Position numbers and translations under genes: made by a program
Assembly (NCBI RefSeq): GCF_001665835.1
Contig: NZ_LZSX01000032.1
Coordinates: forward strand, 62,001-126,000
Length of the DNA: 64,000 nucleotides
Reading direction: 5' to 3'
Source of the DNA: Mycobacterium colombiense
GTDB lineage: Bacteria; Actinomycetota; Actinomycetes; Mycobacteriales; Mycobacteriaceae
Shown: piece by piece, positions 1 to 11,280 of the stretch
How positions within the stretch are numbered: position 1 is the first letter of the stretch
Layout of the letters: every line of letters starts with the position of its first letter
Notes under the pieces: model-generated
The model's database searches: none
Seen by the model: only the letters and a program-made list of their open reading frames with translations
What the model was told of the DNA's origin: nothing

Positions 1-557
1 GCTTCGAGACCCAGATCGGCACCAACCACCTCGGGCACTTCGCGCTGACAAACCTGTTGCTGCCCAAGCTGACCGATCGGGTGGTGACCGTGTCGTCGAT
101 GGCGCACTGGCCCGGAAGCATCAACCTCGACGACCTGAACTGGCAGAACCGGCGGTATTCGCCGTGGCTGGCCTACAGCCAGTCCAAACTCGCCAACCTG
201 CTGTTCACCAGCGAGCTGCAGCGCCGCCTCGTCGCGGCCGGTTCGCCGCTGCGCGCGCTCGCCGCCCACCCCGGCTACTCGCACACCAACCTGCAGGGCG
301 CCTCCGGCCGCAAGCTGGGCGACACGCTGATGTCGGCGGTGACGCGGGTGGTCGCCACCGACGCCGATTTCGGCGCCCGGCAAACGCTGTACGCGGCGTC
401 CCAGAATCTGCCCGGGGACACCTTCGTCGGGCCCCGATTCGGCCAGATGGGCCGCACCCAACCGGTGGGTCGCAGCCGGCGCGCGCGGGATTCGGCCACG
501 GCGGCGGCGCTGTGGTCGCTGTCCGAGCAGCTCACGAAGACCAAGTTTCCGCTTTGA
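1..557 (+). CDS. SDR-family oxidoreductase, 3' part only
   Basis: This is the C-terminal part of a short-chain dehydrogenase/reductase. The reading frame is open from base 3, so the true start lies before the window. The visible part begins just before the NHLGHF motif typical of retinol-dehydrogenase-like 'extended' SDRs. It continues through the V-T-V-S-S strand and the catalytic YSQSK (YxxxK) and ends with a normal TGA. The N-terminal TGxxxGxG NAD(P) site is outside the window. The substrate cannot be told. It sits upstream of rplY, in the same direction, but about 180 bp away, so it is probably a separate unit. In M. tuberculosis I recall lpqT beside rplY, so this edge differs from that species. 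Confidence 0.85.
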   Translation, partial: FETQIGTNHLGHFALTNLLLPKLTDRVVTVSSMAHWPGSINLDDLNWQNRRYSPWLAYSQSKLANLLFTSELQRRLVAAGSPLRALAAHPGYSHTNLQGASGRKLGDTLMSAVTRVVATDADFGARQTLYAASQNLPGDTFVGPRFGQMGRTQPVGRSRRARDSATAAALWSLSEQLTKTKFPL

Positions 558-739
558 GCCGCTGACCCCATCGGTCGCGTCCGCCCGCCGAATTTCCCCT
601 CTGAGGTGCAGATGCGCTAACCTGGCCGGGCGTCACGGCGAGGGTGGCTGGCTGGCCAGCACCGTTATCGACGGAGACCGACAATCGTCGCGATCCTGGC
701 CGTGCCCCGAAACACGAGCGAGCACACAGGAGCGACACG

Positions 740-1408
740 ATGGCCAAGCAAGCAGTCAACCAGTTGAAGGTCGCGGTCCGCGGCGAGACCGGCAAGGGTG
801 CGTCCCGGCGAGCCCGCCGCGACGGCAAGATCCCGGCCGTTCTCTACGGCCACGGCGCCGACCCGCAGCACCTGGAACTGCCCGGCCACGACTTCGCCGC
901 GGTGCTCCGGCACGCGGGCACCAACGCCGTGCTGACCCTCGACATCGAGGGCAAGGAGCAGCTGGCCCTGACCAAGTCGCTGGACATCCACCCGATCCGC
1001 CGCACCATCCAGCACGCCGACTTGTTGGTCGTGCGCCGCGGCGAAAAGGTCGTCGTCGAGGTCCGTGTCGTCATCGAGGGCGAGCCCGTGCCCGGCACCC
1101 TGGTGACCCAGGACACCAGCACCATCGAGATCGAGGCCGACGCCATGTCGATTCCCGAGCAGCTGACCGTGTCGATCGAGGGTGCCGAGCCCGGCACCCA
1201 GTTCGCAGCCGGTCAGATCACCCTGCCCAAGGGCGTCACCCTGATCTCCGACCCGGAGACGCTGGTGGTCAACGTGGTCACCGCGCCGACGGCCGAGGAA
1301 CTCGCCGAAGAGGGCGCGGGCGAGGTCACCGAGGAGGCCGCGGCGGCCGAAGGCGAAGAAGAAGCCGAGGCCGGCGAAGAAGAGGCCGCCGAAGCCGAGT
1401 CCGAGTAG
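740..1408 (+). CDS. rplY: 50S ribosomal protein L25 (CTC-type, long form)
   Basis: This is the 222-residue long form of L25, the 5S rRNA-binding protein of the large ribosomal subunit. The N-terminal L25 domain carries [21 protein letters not shown], which contacts RNA. A TL5/CTC beta domain follows. The C-terminus is a Glu/Ala-rich tail from about residue 185, as in mycobacterial homologues. The ATG at 740 is chosen because it follows an AGGAG-like site (about 727-733) and gives the standard MAKQ start; the frame remains open upstream to 644, but that part looks non-coding. pth follows 12 bp later in the same direction, giving the conserved rplY-pth pair of the translation machinery. Confidence 0.95.
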   Translation: MAKQAVNQLKVAVRGETGKGASRRARRDGKIPAVLYGHGADPQHLELPGHDFAAVLRHAGTNAVLTLDIEGKEQLALTKSLDIHPIRRTIQHADLLVVRRGEKVVVEVRVVIEGEPVPGTLVTQDTSTIEIEADAMSIPEQLTVSIEGAEPGTQFAAGQITLPKGVTLISDPETLVVNVVTAPTAEELAEEGAGEVTEEAAAAEGEEEAEAGEEEAAEAESE

Positions 1409-1420
1409 GCGGATCACAAC

Positions 1421-1996
1421 GTGGCCGAGCCGTTGCTGGTCGTCGGCCTGGGCAATCCCGGAGACAACTACGCCCGGACCCGGCACAACGTCGGGTTCAT
1501 GGTCGCCGACCTGCTTGCGGCGCGGATGGGCTCGAAGTTCAAGGCGCACAAGCGTTCTGGCGCCGAGATCGTCAGCGGCCGGCTCGCCGGGCGCTCGATC
1601 GTGGTGGCCAAGCCGCGTTGCTACATGAACGAATCCGGCCGTCAGGTCGGCCCGTTGGCGAAGTTCTACTCGGTGACGCCGGGCGACGTCATCGTCATCC
1701 ACGACGATCTCGACTTGGACTTCGGGCGTATCCGGCTCAAGATCGGTGGCGGCGAAGGCGGCCACAACGGCCTGCGTTCGGTTGCTAACGCCTTGGGCAG
1801 CAAGGACTTTCAGCGGGTTCGCATCGGGATCGGGCGTCCGCCGGGACGCAAGGATCCGGCGGCGTTTGTGCTGGAAGCCTTCAACGCCGCCGAGCGGGTC
1901 GAGGTGCCCACCATCTGCGAGCAGGCCGCGGACGCGACCGAGTTGCTGATCGAGTTGGGGCTAGAGCCCGCACAGAACAACGTCCACGCCTGGTAG
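1421..1996 (+). CDS. pth: Peptidyl-tRNA hydrolase
   Basis: Pth releases peptides from peptidyl-tRNA that has dropped off ribosomes, an essential recycling step in the cytosol. The 191-residue protein shows the family signature: [16 protein letters not shown] with catalytic His22, the CYMNESG loop, DDLDLDFG with the catalytic Asp, and [12 protein letters not shown]. The GTG start is chosen because it begins directly at the conserved first strand and lies 12 bp after rplY, so the two genes are probably co-transcribed. It converges with the leftward pks16 gene, with only 15 bp between the stops. Length and motifs are normal. Confidence 0.96.
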   Translation: MAEPLLVVGLGNPGDNYARTRHNVGFMVADLLAARMGSKFKAHKRSGAEIVSGRLAGRSIVVAKPRCYMNESGRQVGPLAKFYSVTPGDVIVIHDDLDLDFGRIRLKIGGGEGGHNGLRSVANALGSKDFQRVRIGIGRPPGRKDPAAFVLEAFNAAERVEVPTICEQAADATELLIELGLEPAQNNVHAW

Positions 1997-2011
1997 CCCG
2001 GCCGGCCCGGA

Positions 2012-3646
2012 CTAGGTGACCAGGCTGACGGAGGTGGACCGGCGCAGCTTGCCCGACGGCGTCTTCGGGATGGTGCCCGGGCCGAGCACCACCACGTTGC
2101 GCGGCCGCACGTCGACCTCGGCCACGACCTCTCGGGCGACCTGGTGCTCGATGCGACGCACCTCGGCCTGGTCCTGGAAGGCGTTGGACTCCACGGCCAC
2201 CGCGAACGTCTCGCGGGAGTGGCCGGCGTCCAGCCGCACCGCCACGGCGCAGCCGGGCCGCACCCCCTCGACGCGGCAGGCGGCGCGCTCGATGTCGGTG
2301 GGATAGATGTTGCGGCCCGCCATGATGATGACGTCCTTGACGCGGCCGCAGACCACGACGTGGCCCTCTTCGGTCAGGTAGCCCAGGTCGCCGGTGTCGT
2401 ACCAGCCGTTCTCGTCCTGGGCCGAGATGAAGCCACCCATGGTGAGGTAGCCGGGCGTCAGCGACTCGCCGCGCAGCTCGATGACACCGACGCCGCGGGC
2501 GGGCATCACGTCGCCGTTCTCGTCGATGATGCGTGCCTCGAGGTCGCGCAGCAGCGGACCGAGCGTGGCCAGCCTGCGCGTGTTGCCCTTGGCGGCGGGC
2601 ACGGCGCGACGCAGCGCGGCCAGCAGGTCGGCGTCGACCTCGTCGACCACCAGGCCGGCGTTGCACTCCGAGAACGACACGGCCAGCGTGGTCTCGGCCA
2701 TGCCGTAGGCCGGCAGGATCGCCGACGGGTTCAGGCCGAACGGCTTGCCGGCGTCGAGCAGGTCCTCGACGTCGGCGGGCTCGACGGGCTCGGCGCCGGA
2801 CAGGGCGAAGCGCAGGGTCGACAGGTCGAAGTCGCCGGCCTTGGCGTTGCGGCGCAGCCGCTTGGCCAGCAGCGCGTAGGCGAAGTTGGGCGCCGCGGTC
2901 ATGGTGCCTTTGTACTTGTCGATGAGCTTGGCCCACAGCAGCGTGTCGCGCAGGAAGTCCATCGGCGTGACCTTGACCAGCTCCGCACCGAAGTACATCG
3001 GGATGGTGAGGAAGCCGACCATGCCCATGTCGTGGAAGCAGGGCAGCCAGCTGACCATGACGTCCTTGCTGACGTCGTACTGGGCGCCGATGAACATCGC
3101 CTCGGCGTTGGAATAGATGTTGCGGTGAGTGATCTGCACCGCCTTGGGAGATCCGGTCGAGCCGCTGGTCAGCTGCATCAACGCGAGCGAATCCTCGCCG
3201 ACCTCGACGGGTTCGATGGGCTCCGCCGCGAGCAGGTCGGCGACGGTGACGACCTTGATGCCCTTCTCCTCGAGCACCGGGATGGCCACCAGGAACGGCT
3301 CGGAGACGACGACGGCCTTCGCCTCGATCATGCCGATGACGTTCATGGTGTCCTCGGCCCACACGGCCAGGTCGGTACGCGGCGTGGGCTGGTGCAGCAT
3401 GGTCAGGCTGGCCCCGCGCATCCACAGGCCCTGCGCCGTCGGCGCGATCTCCACCGGATAGCCGGCGAGCACGCCGATCGCGTCGTCGGGCCCGATGCCC
3501 ACGGCGGCCAGGCCACCCGCGATGCGGCGCGCGCGCTCGTGGACCTCGCCCCAGGTGTGGCGGACCGGTTCGTGGGGTTCACCGGTGACCATTCCCGTCG
3601 TCACGGACCGGGCATTGCGGTACATCTTCTCGGTAAACCTGCTCAC
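2012..3646 (-). CDS. pks16: FadD-like acyl-AMP/acyl-CoA ligase (Pks16 type)
   Basis: This is a 544-residue member of the ANL adenylating superfamily. It activates a carboxylic acid, probably a fatty acid, as acyl-AMP. The adenylation P-loop-like motif [10 protein letters not shown] lies at residues 159-168. YGMAETT, YDTGDLG and the C-terminal catalytic lysine in TPSGKLRR are present. The GTG at 3646 is chosen over the longer frame because GAGG precedes it by about 6 nt and the length then equals that I recall for M. tuberculosis Rv1013 (pks16), which also neighbours pth. Despite the historical name it has no polyketide synthase domain. Whether it makes acyl-AMP only or acyl-CoA cannot be decided by eye. 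Confidence 0.9.
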   Translation of the reverse strand: MSRFTEKMYRNARSVTTGMVTGEPHEPVRHTWGEVHERARRIAGGLAAVGIGPDDAIGVLAGYPVEIAPTAQGLWMRGASLTMLHQPTPRTDLAVWAEDTMNVIGMIEAKAVVVSEPFLVAIPVLEEKGIKVVTVADLLAAEPIEPVEVGEDSLALMQLTSGSTGSPKAVQITHRNIYSNAEAMFIGAQYDVSKDVMVSWLPCFHDMGMVGFLTIPMYFGAELVKVTPMDFLRDTLLWAKLIDKYKGTMTAAPNFAYALLAKRLRRNAKAGDFDLSTLRFALSGAEPVEPADVEDLLDAGKPFGLNPSAILPAYGMAETTLAVSFSECNAGLVVDEVDADLLAALRRAVPAAKGNTRRLATLGPLLRDLEARIIDENGDVMPARGVGVIELRGESLTPGYLTMGGFISAQDENGWYDTGDLGYLTEEGHVVVCGRVKDVIIMAGRNIYPTDIERAACRVEGVRPGCAVAVRLDAGHSRETFAVAVESNAFQDQAEVRRIEHQVAREVVAEVDVRPRNVVVLGPGTIPKTPSGKLRRSTSVSLVT

Positions 3647-3818
3647 AACAGCCTCCTCGGTTCCAGCCCTGGTCCCAATGCCCGGAATCTCATGTTCCGC
3701 TCGCCGGGTAACTCTTCGCCGCAAGCACGCAAACACAGTTGGGCGGCGGTTAGGTCTCGGATCGATGATGCGTCCGCACCCGCCGCAATGCGGCGGCGCT
3801 CGATCACCCGATAAGCAC

Positions 3819-3883
3819 GAATCGGGCCGGCGAAACCTTGCCGGGCCCGATTCATTAATCGTCCGCCGGAACGCCCGGCGGAC
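3819..3883 (-). terminator. Two adjacent hairpins, possible end of the rpfB-ksgA-ispE transcript
   Basis: The 354-bp gap between ispE and pks16 contains no convincing gene. It holds a stem made of GAATCGGGCCGG (3819-3830) and CCGGGCCCGATTC (3841-3853, one bulged base). A perfect 9-bp stem follows, GTCCGCCGG (3861-3869) with CCGGCGGAC (3875-3883). They lie about 120-180 nt downstream of the ispE stop on the leftward strand. There is no clear U-tract, as is common in mycobacteria, so termination is inferred from structure only. A short hypothetical gene (Rv1012) that I recall at this place in M. tuberculosis was not recognised here. Confidence 0.4.
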
Positions 3884-4000
3884 GATGGAATTAAGTGATC
3901 TTGCTCAACGCTTCCCGTCACCGCGAGTCATCTTAAACTCCTCTTAGGGTAGCGCCAAACCAATGCTCAAATTGGGGTTCTTTTCACACAAAGTGGGGTG

Positions 4001-4957
4001 TCACACCTCGGTCGGTGAGGGGACCACTCGCGCGCCCACCACCGGCCCACTGGCGACCCGCACCGTGCGGCACACACCTGCCCCCGACACCTCGGTGCCG
4101 ACGTCGACCGCGGCGGCCGCCGACGAGCACAGGAAGGCACACGTCGGGCCCGACCCGGACACGATCCCCGCCAGCGCCCCGGCCTGCACGCCGGCGCGCA
4201 ACGTCCGCCGCAGCGCGGGGTGCAGGCTCACCGCGGCCGCCTGCATCTCGTTGCCCAACAGCGGCGCCAGCTGCTCGGCATCGCCGGCTGCCAAGGCGGC
4301 CAGCACCGGCCCGGGAGCGGGCAGCCGGGGCGGGTCCCCCGCGTCGCGCAACCGGTCCAGTTCGGCGAAGACGGCCGGCGTCAGCAGCTCACTGTCGGCG
4401 AACGCCAAAACCCAGTGGAAGGTGTTGCGGGACAATACCGTCGCCAATTCCTCGCCGCGGCCGGTGCCCAGCGCGGTTCCGCCGTGCAGGGCGAACGGGA
4501 CGTCGCTACCCAACCGGGCGGCCAGCGCGCGCAGGTCGCGGCGCGGAACGTTGAGTTCCCACAGCGAGTTCATCGCGACCAGCACGGCCGCCGCGTCGGC
4601 GCTGCCACCGGCCATTCCGCCGGCCACCGGAATCGATTTGTCGATGATGATCGACACATCCGGCGCCCGGCCGACGTGTTCGGCCATCAGCTCGGCGGCC
4701 TGCCAAGCGAGATTGCGTTCGTCGGTGGGCAGCTTCTCGGCGCCCTCGCCCACGATCGCGAGCGAGAGCACATCGGCATTGCGGACGGTCACCTCGTCGA
4801 GCAGCGAAATGGCCTGAAAGATCGTGTTCAGCTCGTGATAGCCGTCCTCGCGGCGGTCGCCGACCGCCAGGTAGAGGTTGACTTTTCCGGGGACCCGAAC
4901 GGTGACCGACCCGGTGGGAACCCACTGCGCGGCGGTGTTGCCGTCAGACGCTGACAC
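4001..4957 (-). CDS. ispE: 4-diphosphocytidyl-2-C-methyl-D-erythritol kinase
   Basis: IspE phosphorylates CDP-ME in the MEP pathway that supplies isopentenyl diphosphate for polyprenyl carriers and menaquinone. It is a GHMP kinase of 318 residues. The substrate-binding GKVNLYL lies at residues 24-30 and the Gly-rich ATP loop [15 protein letters not shown] at about 110-124. The C-terminal GHMP motif SGSGPTCAF is present. The ATG at 4957 fits the family's N-terminus. It follows ksgA by 60 bp on the same strand and is the last gene of the rpfB-ksgA-ispE run, an order conserved in M. tuberculosis. It links cell-wall lipid-carrier supply with rRNA maturation and resuscitation. Confidence 0.95.
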   Translation of the reverse strand: MSASDGNTAAQWVPTGSVTVRVPGKVNLYLAVGDRREDGYHELNTIFQAISLLDEVTVRNADVLSLAIVGEGAEKLPTDERNLAWQAAELMAEHVGRAPDVSIIIDKSIPVAGGMAGGSADAAAVLVAMNSLWELNVPRRDLRALAARLGSDVPFALHGGTALGTGRGEELATVLSRNTFHWVLAFADSELLTPAVFAELDRLRDAGDPPRLPAPGPVLAALAAGDAEQLAPLLGNEMQAAAVSLHPALRRTLRAGVQAGALAGIVSGSGPTCAFLCSSAAAAVDVGTEVSGAGVCRTVRVASGPVVGARVVPSPTEV

Positions 4958-5017
4958 CGGAGCAGACTATCGCTGCTGAGAGCCAACCACACGCAACGGC
5001 GCCCCGGCGGTCGGCCG

Positions 5018-7068
<2,051 letters not shown>

Positions 7069-7110
7069 TTACCCAACCCTCAACAACCCACTCATTCAGC
7101 AGCAAGTCAC

Positions 7111-7132
7111 AAATTAAGGGCCCATAAGGCCC
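7111..7132 (-). terminator. Terminator-like hairpin in the rpfB leader
   Basis: Read leftward, the 197-bp gap between tatD and rpfB contains GGGCC-TTATG-GGCCC (7132 down to 7118) followed at once by TTAATTT. This is a short stem with a U-rich tail, about 88 nt before the rpfB start. It is the form of an intrinsic terminator inside a 5' leader. Work on M. tuberculosis has described an RNA switch with a leader terminator ahead of the rpfB operon, and the position agrees. The stem is only 5 bp, so strength is uncertain. The antiterminator fold and any ligand are not identified here. Confidence 0.5.
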
Positions 7133-7220
7133 AACCGTTCGATCACAAGACGGTAACGAACCGGTCACTGTCGGGCAACTCCGACGCGGCGAACTTAAAC
7201 GAATCGCCTGGTCGTTTACG

Positions 7221-8057
7221 TCACACTGTGACCAATCCGTACACCCGTTGAGCATTGCCCGTGGTTATCTCGGCCAGCTCTTCCGGGCGACGATCCACCA
7301 GTTCGGCAATCGCCCGAACAGTATAAGGAAGGCAATAGGGCTCATTCGCCGTCCCCCTATACGGATGGGGCGTCAAGAATGGTGCGTCAGTCTCCACCAG
7401 CAGTTGCTCCGGCGGTATCAAGGGGACGGCTTCGCGCAGGGCGTGCGCGTTGCGGAAGCTCGCGGTGCCGGACAGGCTCAGCAGCCATCCGGCGTCCACG
7501 CAGCGGCGGGCCATGGCGGCGTCCGAGGAAAAGCAGTGGAAGATCACGGCGTCCGGGGCGCCCTCCGCCGCCAGCACGTCGAGCACTTCTTCGTCGGCGT
7601 CCCGGTTGTGGATCATCAGCGGTTTGCCACATCGCTTCGCCAGGTCGATGTGCCAGGCGAACGCCTCCCGCTGCACGCCCGGCTCGGCGCAGCCGTCCAG
7701 GCGGCCGGGCCAATAGAGGTCCAGGCCGGTCTCGCCGACGGCCACCACCCTGGGGTGGGCCACCAGTCGCTCGATTTCGGCGCGGGCGGCGTCGTCGAGC
7801 GCGCCGGCGCGGGTCGGGTGCAGGGCCACCGCGGCGTAGACGCGCGGGTCCCACTGGGCGGCGCGGGTGACCCAGCGCGCCGAGTCCAGGTCGTCGGCGA
7901 TCGTGACGACCGCGCCCACCCCGACCGCCGCGGCGCGGTCCACGATGGCCCGCACCCCCTCGGCGTCGGCGGCACCACACGCATCCAGGTGGGTGTGCGC
8001 ATCGACGAGCGGGCTCAACGGCTCGGGGGCCGGGGGCGGCCGGCGTTTGGAACTCAC
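7221..8057 (-). CDS. tatD: TatD-family metal-dependent hydrolase / DNase
   Basis: TatD proteins are cytosolic metal-dependent nucleases of the amidohydrolase superfamily, linked to DNA repair and degradation. The metal-binding motifs are in the usual order: VDAHTHLD, the loop [24 protein letters not shown] and [15 protein letters not shown]. The frame stays open antisense to metG up to 9323, but only the part from about 8057 is homologous. The GTG at 8057 is taken (278 residues); another GTG at 8063 is possible. It is divergent from metG with 39 bp between starts, so the promoters overlap. It precedes rpfB in the same direction, matching the metS-tatD-rpfB order of M. tuberculosis. Confidence 0.92.
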   Translation of the reverse strand: MSSKRRPPPAPEPLSPLVDAHTHLDACGAADAEGVRAIVDRAAAVGVGAVVTIADDLDSARWVTRAAQWDPRVYAAVALHPTRAGALDDAARAEIERLVAHPRVVAVGETGLDLYWPGRLDGCAEPGVQREAFAWHIDLAKRCGKPLMIHNRDADEEVLDVLAAEGAPDAVIFHCFSSDAAMARRCVDAGWLLSLSGTASFRNAHALREAVPLIPPEQLLVETDAPFLTPHPYRGTANEPYCLPYTVRAIAELVDRRPEELAEITTGNAQRVYGLVTV

Positions 8058-8096
8058 GCGCACACAATAGGTCGCCCCCAAATAAGGTTGGGGGCG

Positions 8097-9653
8097 ATGA
8101 GGCCCTATTACGTCACCACCGCGATCACCTATCCCAACGGCGATCCGCACATCGGTCACGCGTACGAGTACATCGCGACCGACGCGATCGCCCGGTTCAA
8201 GCGGCTCGACGGGTTCGATGTGCGGTTTCTGACCGGCACCGACGAGCACGGCCTCAAGATGGTCGAAACGGCGGCGGCCGAGGGCATCCCGACGGCCGAG
8301 CTGGCCCGGCGCAACTCCGATGTGTTCCAGCGGCTGCAGGAGCGGTTGAACATCTCCTTCGACCGGTTCATCCGCACCACCGATGCCGACCACCACGAGG
8401 CATCCAAGGAGATATGGCGCCGGATGTCGGCGGCCGGTGACATCTACCTGGACACCTACTCGGGCTGGTACTCGGTGCGCGACGAACGGTTCTTCGTCGA
8501 GTCGGAGACCAAACTTCTCGAGGACGGGACCCGGCTGGCCGTGGAGACGGGCGCGCCGGTGACCTGGACTGAGGAGCAGACCTACTTCTTCCGGCTCTCG
8601 GCCTACACCGACAAGCTGCTGGCCCACTACGAGGCGAACCCGGACTTCATCGCGCCCGACGTGCGGCGCAACGAGGTGGTCAGCTTCGTCTCGGGCGGGC
8701 TGCGCGACCTGTCCATCTCGCGCACCTCGTTCGACTGGGGCGTGCAGGTGCCCGAGCACCCCGACCACGTGATGTACGTCTGGGTCGACGCGTTGACCAA
8801 CTACCTCACCGGCGTCGACTACCCGGACACCCAATCCGAGCGGTTCCGGCGCTACTGGCCGGCGGATTTGCACATGATCGGCAAGGACATCATCCGATTC
8901 CACACCGTGTACTGGCCCGCGTTTTTGATGTCGGCCGGAATCGAGCTGCCGCGTAGGGTTTTCGCGCACGGATTCCTGCTCAACCGCGGCGAGAAGATGA
9001 GCAAGTCGGTGGGCAACGTGGTCGACCCGATCAACCTCATCGACACGTTCGGGGTTGATCAGGTGCGCTATTTCCTGCTCCGCGAAGTGCCGTTCGGCCA
9101 GGACGGCAGCTTCAGCGAAGACGCCATCGTCACCCGGATCAACTCCGATCTGGCCAACGAGCTGGGCAACCTGGCCCAACGGTCGTTGTCGATGATCGCC
9201 AAGAACCTCGATGGGGTCGTCCCCCAACCCGGTGAGCTGATCGCCGCCGACTCCGAGTTGCTCGCCACGGCCGACGGCCTGTTGGAACGCGTGCGGGCCA
9301 GCTTCGACGCGCAGGCGATGCATCTGGCGCTGGAAGCGATCTGGCTGATGCTCGGCGAGGCCAACAAATACTTCTCGGCGCAGCAGCCGTGGGTGCTGCG
9401 CAAGAGCGAGTCCCAGGCCGATCAGGAACGGTTCCGCACCGTCTTGTACGTCACCTGCGAGGCGGTCCGCATCGCCGCGCTCCTGGTGCAGCCCGTCATG
9501 CCCGAATCGGCCGACAAGCTGCTGGACCTGCTCGGCCAGCCGTCAGACCAGCGAGCGTTTGCCGCCGTCGGCACGCGGCTGGCTCCCGGCACGGCGCTAC
9601 CCGCTCCCGCGGGTGTGTTCCCCCGCTACCAGCCAATTTCCGAAGTCGAGTGA
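8097..9653 (+). CDS. metG: Methionyl-tRNA synthetase
   Basis: This class I synthetase charges initiator and elongator tRNAMet. The 518-residue enzyme has the HIGH signature as PHIGH (residues 17-21) and KMSKS at about residues 300-304, followed by the anticodon-binding helical domain with the conserved WVLRK. It lacks the C-terminal tRNA-binding extension of the long E. coli form, as in M. tuberculosis MetS (519 residues, from memory). The ATG at 8097 gives the standard [15 protein letters not shown] start; the open frame before it is antisense to tatD. It is the last conserved gene before the large accessory locus. Confidence 0.96.
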   Translation: MRPYYVTTAITYPNGDPHIGHAYEYIATDAIARFKRLDGFDVRFLTGTDEHGLKMVETAAAEGIPTAELARRNSDVFQRLQERLNISFDRFIRTTDADHHEASKEIWRRMSAAGDIYLDTYSGWYSVRDERFFVESETKLLEDGTRLAVETGAPVTWTEEQTYFFRLSAYTDKLLAHYEANPDFIAPDVRRNEVVSFVSGGLRDLSISRTSFDWGVQVPEHPDHVMYVWVDALTNYLTGVDYPDTQSERFRRYWPADLHMIGKDIIRFHTVYWPAFLMSAGIELPRRVFAHGFLLNRGEKMSKSVGNVVDPINLIDTFGVDQVRYFLLREVPFGQDGSFSEDAIVTRINSDLANELGNLAQRSLSMIAKNLDGVVPQPGELIAADSELLATADGLLERVRASFDAQAMHLALEAIWLMLGEANKYFSAQQPWVLRKSESQADQERFRTVLYVTCEAVRIAALLVQPVMPESADKLLDLLGQPSDQRAFAAVGTRLAPGTALPAPAGVFPRYQPISEVE

Positions 9654-9660
9654 GCAGAAC

Positions 9661-9678
9661 GCTCAAAGCCCGTTGAGC
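9661..9678 (+). terminator. Hairpin just after metG
   Basis: GCTCAA (9661-9666) and TTGAGC (9673-9678) form a perfect 6-bp stem with a 6-nt loop, starting 8 nt after the metG stop. There is no U-tract. Position suggests a transcription end for metG, but the stem is short. Confidence 0.35.
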
Positions 9679-9752
9679 AGCGGCCAACAAGCCGGACAAT
9701 TCGATTGACAATTAAGCGAGTTCGTCGACACGGCGAATACTTCTGCGCCGCT

Positions 9753-9770
9753 TTGGACAAAAGTGTCCAA
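9753..9770. promoter_or_regulatory. Perfect 7-4-7 inverted repeat upstream of the PAS gene
   Basis: TTGGACA (9753-9759), AAAG, TGTCCAA (9764-9770) is a perfect palindrome with a 4-nt spacer. It lies 71 bp before the preferred start of the PAS-domain gene and about 100 bp after metG. The arms and length suit a dimeric repressor or activator site. It could also fold as a hairpin in the transcript. The binding protein is unknown. Confidence 0.4.
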
Positions 9771-9841
9771 CATAACTTCGGGCATAGACCATAATCTTCG
9801 GTGTGGAACGACGCCAGAACAGGCAACAGAGCCAATCGCCG

Positions 9842-10204
9842 ATGACGACCTTGAAGGAGCTGCCCGCGCTGGTTGTGCTGGAGCGGATCCCGGTTCCGGT
9901 GCTGGCCATCGGGGATGACGGCAGTATCTTGTTCGCCAACACCGCATTTGCCGACATGATGGGCTACGAGCCGGACGAGGCCCTGTCGCTGCGGTTCGAA
10001 CAGATCTTCCATCAGGCGCCGGCATCGGATTCACTGTTGGCGACCGTCCACGCTCTGGCGAACATGGTCGTCGAGCTGGCGCACAAGGACGGCTCGGTCG
10101 TGCGCGCGATGATGAGCAAGTCCGCCGTGCGGCGGGTCGACGATCAATTCGCCCTCGCGGCGTTCCAGGATCTGACCGAACAGCTCTGGGAAGAAGCGCG
10201 CTAG
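9842..10204 (+). CDS. Small single-PAS-domain protein
   Basis: This 120-residue protein consists almost only of one PAS domain. It shows PVLAIGDDGSILFANTAFADMMGYEPDEALSLRFEQIF, the usual first half of the PAS fold, and ends FQDLTEQLWEEAR, the helix that normally leads into an output domain, which is absent. It may be a sensor subunit acting through a partner; the ligand cannot be predicted. The ATG at 9842 is preferred over a GTG at 9803 because the family-like part starts there, but neither has a strong ribosome site. It is convergent with the deacetylase gene, 10 bp between stops. It marks the left edge of the accessory locus. Confidence 0.75.
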   Translation: MTTLKELPALVVLERIPVPVLAIGDDGSILFANTAFADMMGYEPDEALSLRFEQIFHQAPASDSLLATVHALANMVVELAHKDGSVVRAMMSKSAVRRVDDQFALAAFQDLTEQLWEEAR

Positions 10205-10214
10205 CGCCACCAAG

Positions 10215-11270
10215 TCAGTGGCGCGAGGCAACGGCCATCGGGCGCCGGCGCGGCAGGCCGCCGCAGACCATGAGCCGGAAGTAGTCGAACGAGGAATTGC
10301 TGCCCACCGCCAACCGCGGCAACGCCAGCGGGTCGCAGCGGCGATCGGCGAAGCCCGGCGCGGTGGACAACGCCCAGCGCACCCCACGGCGGCGCAACGC
10401 GTCCATGGCTCGGGCATCGAAATCCTGCGGCCGGCCGTTCGGGTAGGCGAAAATTGTTGGCGTCAGCCCGGTCTCACGTTCCAGCGCCGCGCAGGAATCG
10501 GCGATCTCCTGCTCGACCTTGTCGTCGCCGCACCGCGCGAGGATGGGGTGGGTGACGGTGTGCGGATACAGCGTCACCAGCGGATCGGCGGCAATCTCCC
10601 GCGCTTCGTCCCAGCTGAGCATCCGGAACGGGCCGGGGTCGCCGTCATCGCGGTGTCCGAGTAGGCCCAGGACCTCGCCCAGCACCGCGATGCGTTCGGC
10701 GTCGGCAAGGTTCTTCAGCCCCTCGACGGCCGCGACGTAGACAGCGCCACGCCTGGCACTGCCGTCGAGCGAATGTGTCCCCAATCCCAATGCGGTCAAA
10801 TCGATTTCGTCGGCACTGCTGCGGGCGATCGCCAGCCACAACCGGTCGGGCCACAAGGTTTCGCCGGTGCCGACCGGGCCGGTCGCGAGGAACACCGCCG
10901 CGGGCAGGTTCAGGTCACGCAACACCGGCAGCGCGTGCGTCGCGAGGTTGCGGGTGCCGTCGTCGAAGGTGATCGCCAGCGCGCGCGGCGGCAACGTGCC
11001 GGCGGCAAGGCAAGCGAGCGCCTCCTCGAGCGGCAGGACGTTGAAATGCTCACGCACGTACTCCAATTGGCGGCGATACAACGCTGCGCCGTTGACATGC
11101 CAGCACGGCGGCGACAACGGGTGGTCCTCCACGCCATGGAACATGACGATGGCAAGCACGTCGCGGTGCCGTCGCCGCGCCAGCGCCGGTACCCCGGCGG
11201 CGCACAGTAATCGCGCCGCGATGTTCTTGACGGCCGGACGCATCAGCGCACCCCTGACTCGTGCCATCAA
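10215..11270 (-). CDS. Polysaccharide deacetylase (CE4/NodB family)
   Basis: This 351-residue protein has a NodB-type carbohydrate esterase 4 domain. Motif 1 is ITFDDG (catalytic and metal-binding Asp pair) and motif 2 appears as PHTVTHP, supplying the HxxxH metal ligands. A third motif includes FAYPNG. Such enzymes remove N- or O-acetyl groups from polysaccharides. No clear signal peptide is seen, though a basic N-terminus (residues 1-35) precedes the domain, so location is uncertain. It starts 10 bp after the BcsB-like gene on the same strand, so the two are almost certainly co-transcribed. This parallels matrix polysaccharide loci where a deacetylase modifies the exported chain. Confidence 0.88.
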   Translation of the reverse strand: MMARVRGALMRPAVKNIAARLLCAAGVPALARRRHRDVLAIVMFHGVEDHPLSPPCWHVNGAALYRRQLEYVREHFNVLPLEEALACLAAGTLPPRALAITFDDGTRNLATHALPVLRDLNLPAAVFLATGPVGTGETLWPDRLWLAIARSSADEIDLTALGLGTHSLDGSARRGAVYVAAVEGLKNLADAERIAVLGEVLGLLGHRDDGDPGPFRMLSWDEAREIAADPLVTLYPHTVTHPILARCGDDKVEQEIADSCAALERETGLTPTIFAYPNGRPQDFDARAMDALRRRGVRWALSTAPGFADRRCDPLALPRLAVGSNSSFDYFRLMVCGGLPRRRPMAVASRH

Positions 11271-11280
11271 GTGTCAAACC

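Noticed and set aside
665-1765. Long leftward ORF of 366 codons over rplY and pth
   Set aside because: It is antisense to two certain genes and has low-complexity Gly/Asp/His content, as is usual in G+C-rich DNA.
2012-3646. Pks16 as a polyketide synthase
   Set aside because: Only an adenylating ligase domain is present; the name is historical.
3643-3921. 92-codon leftward ORF between ispE and pks16
   Set aside because: No family features, no ribosome site, and it overlaps the pks16 start and both hairpins.
8058-9323. Upstream extension of the tatD frame by more than 400 codons
   Set aside because: It is antisense to metG, and homology begins only at about 8057.
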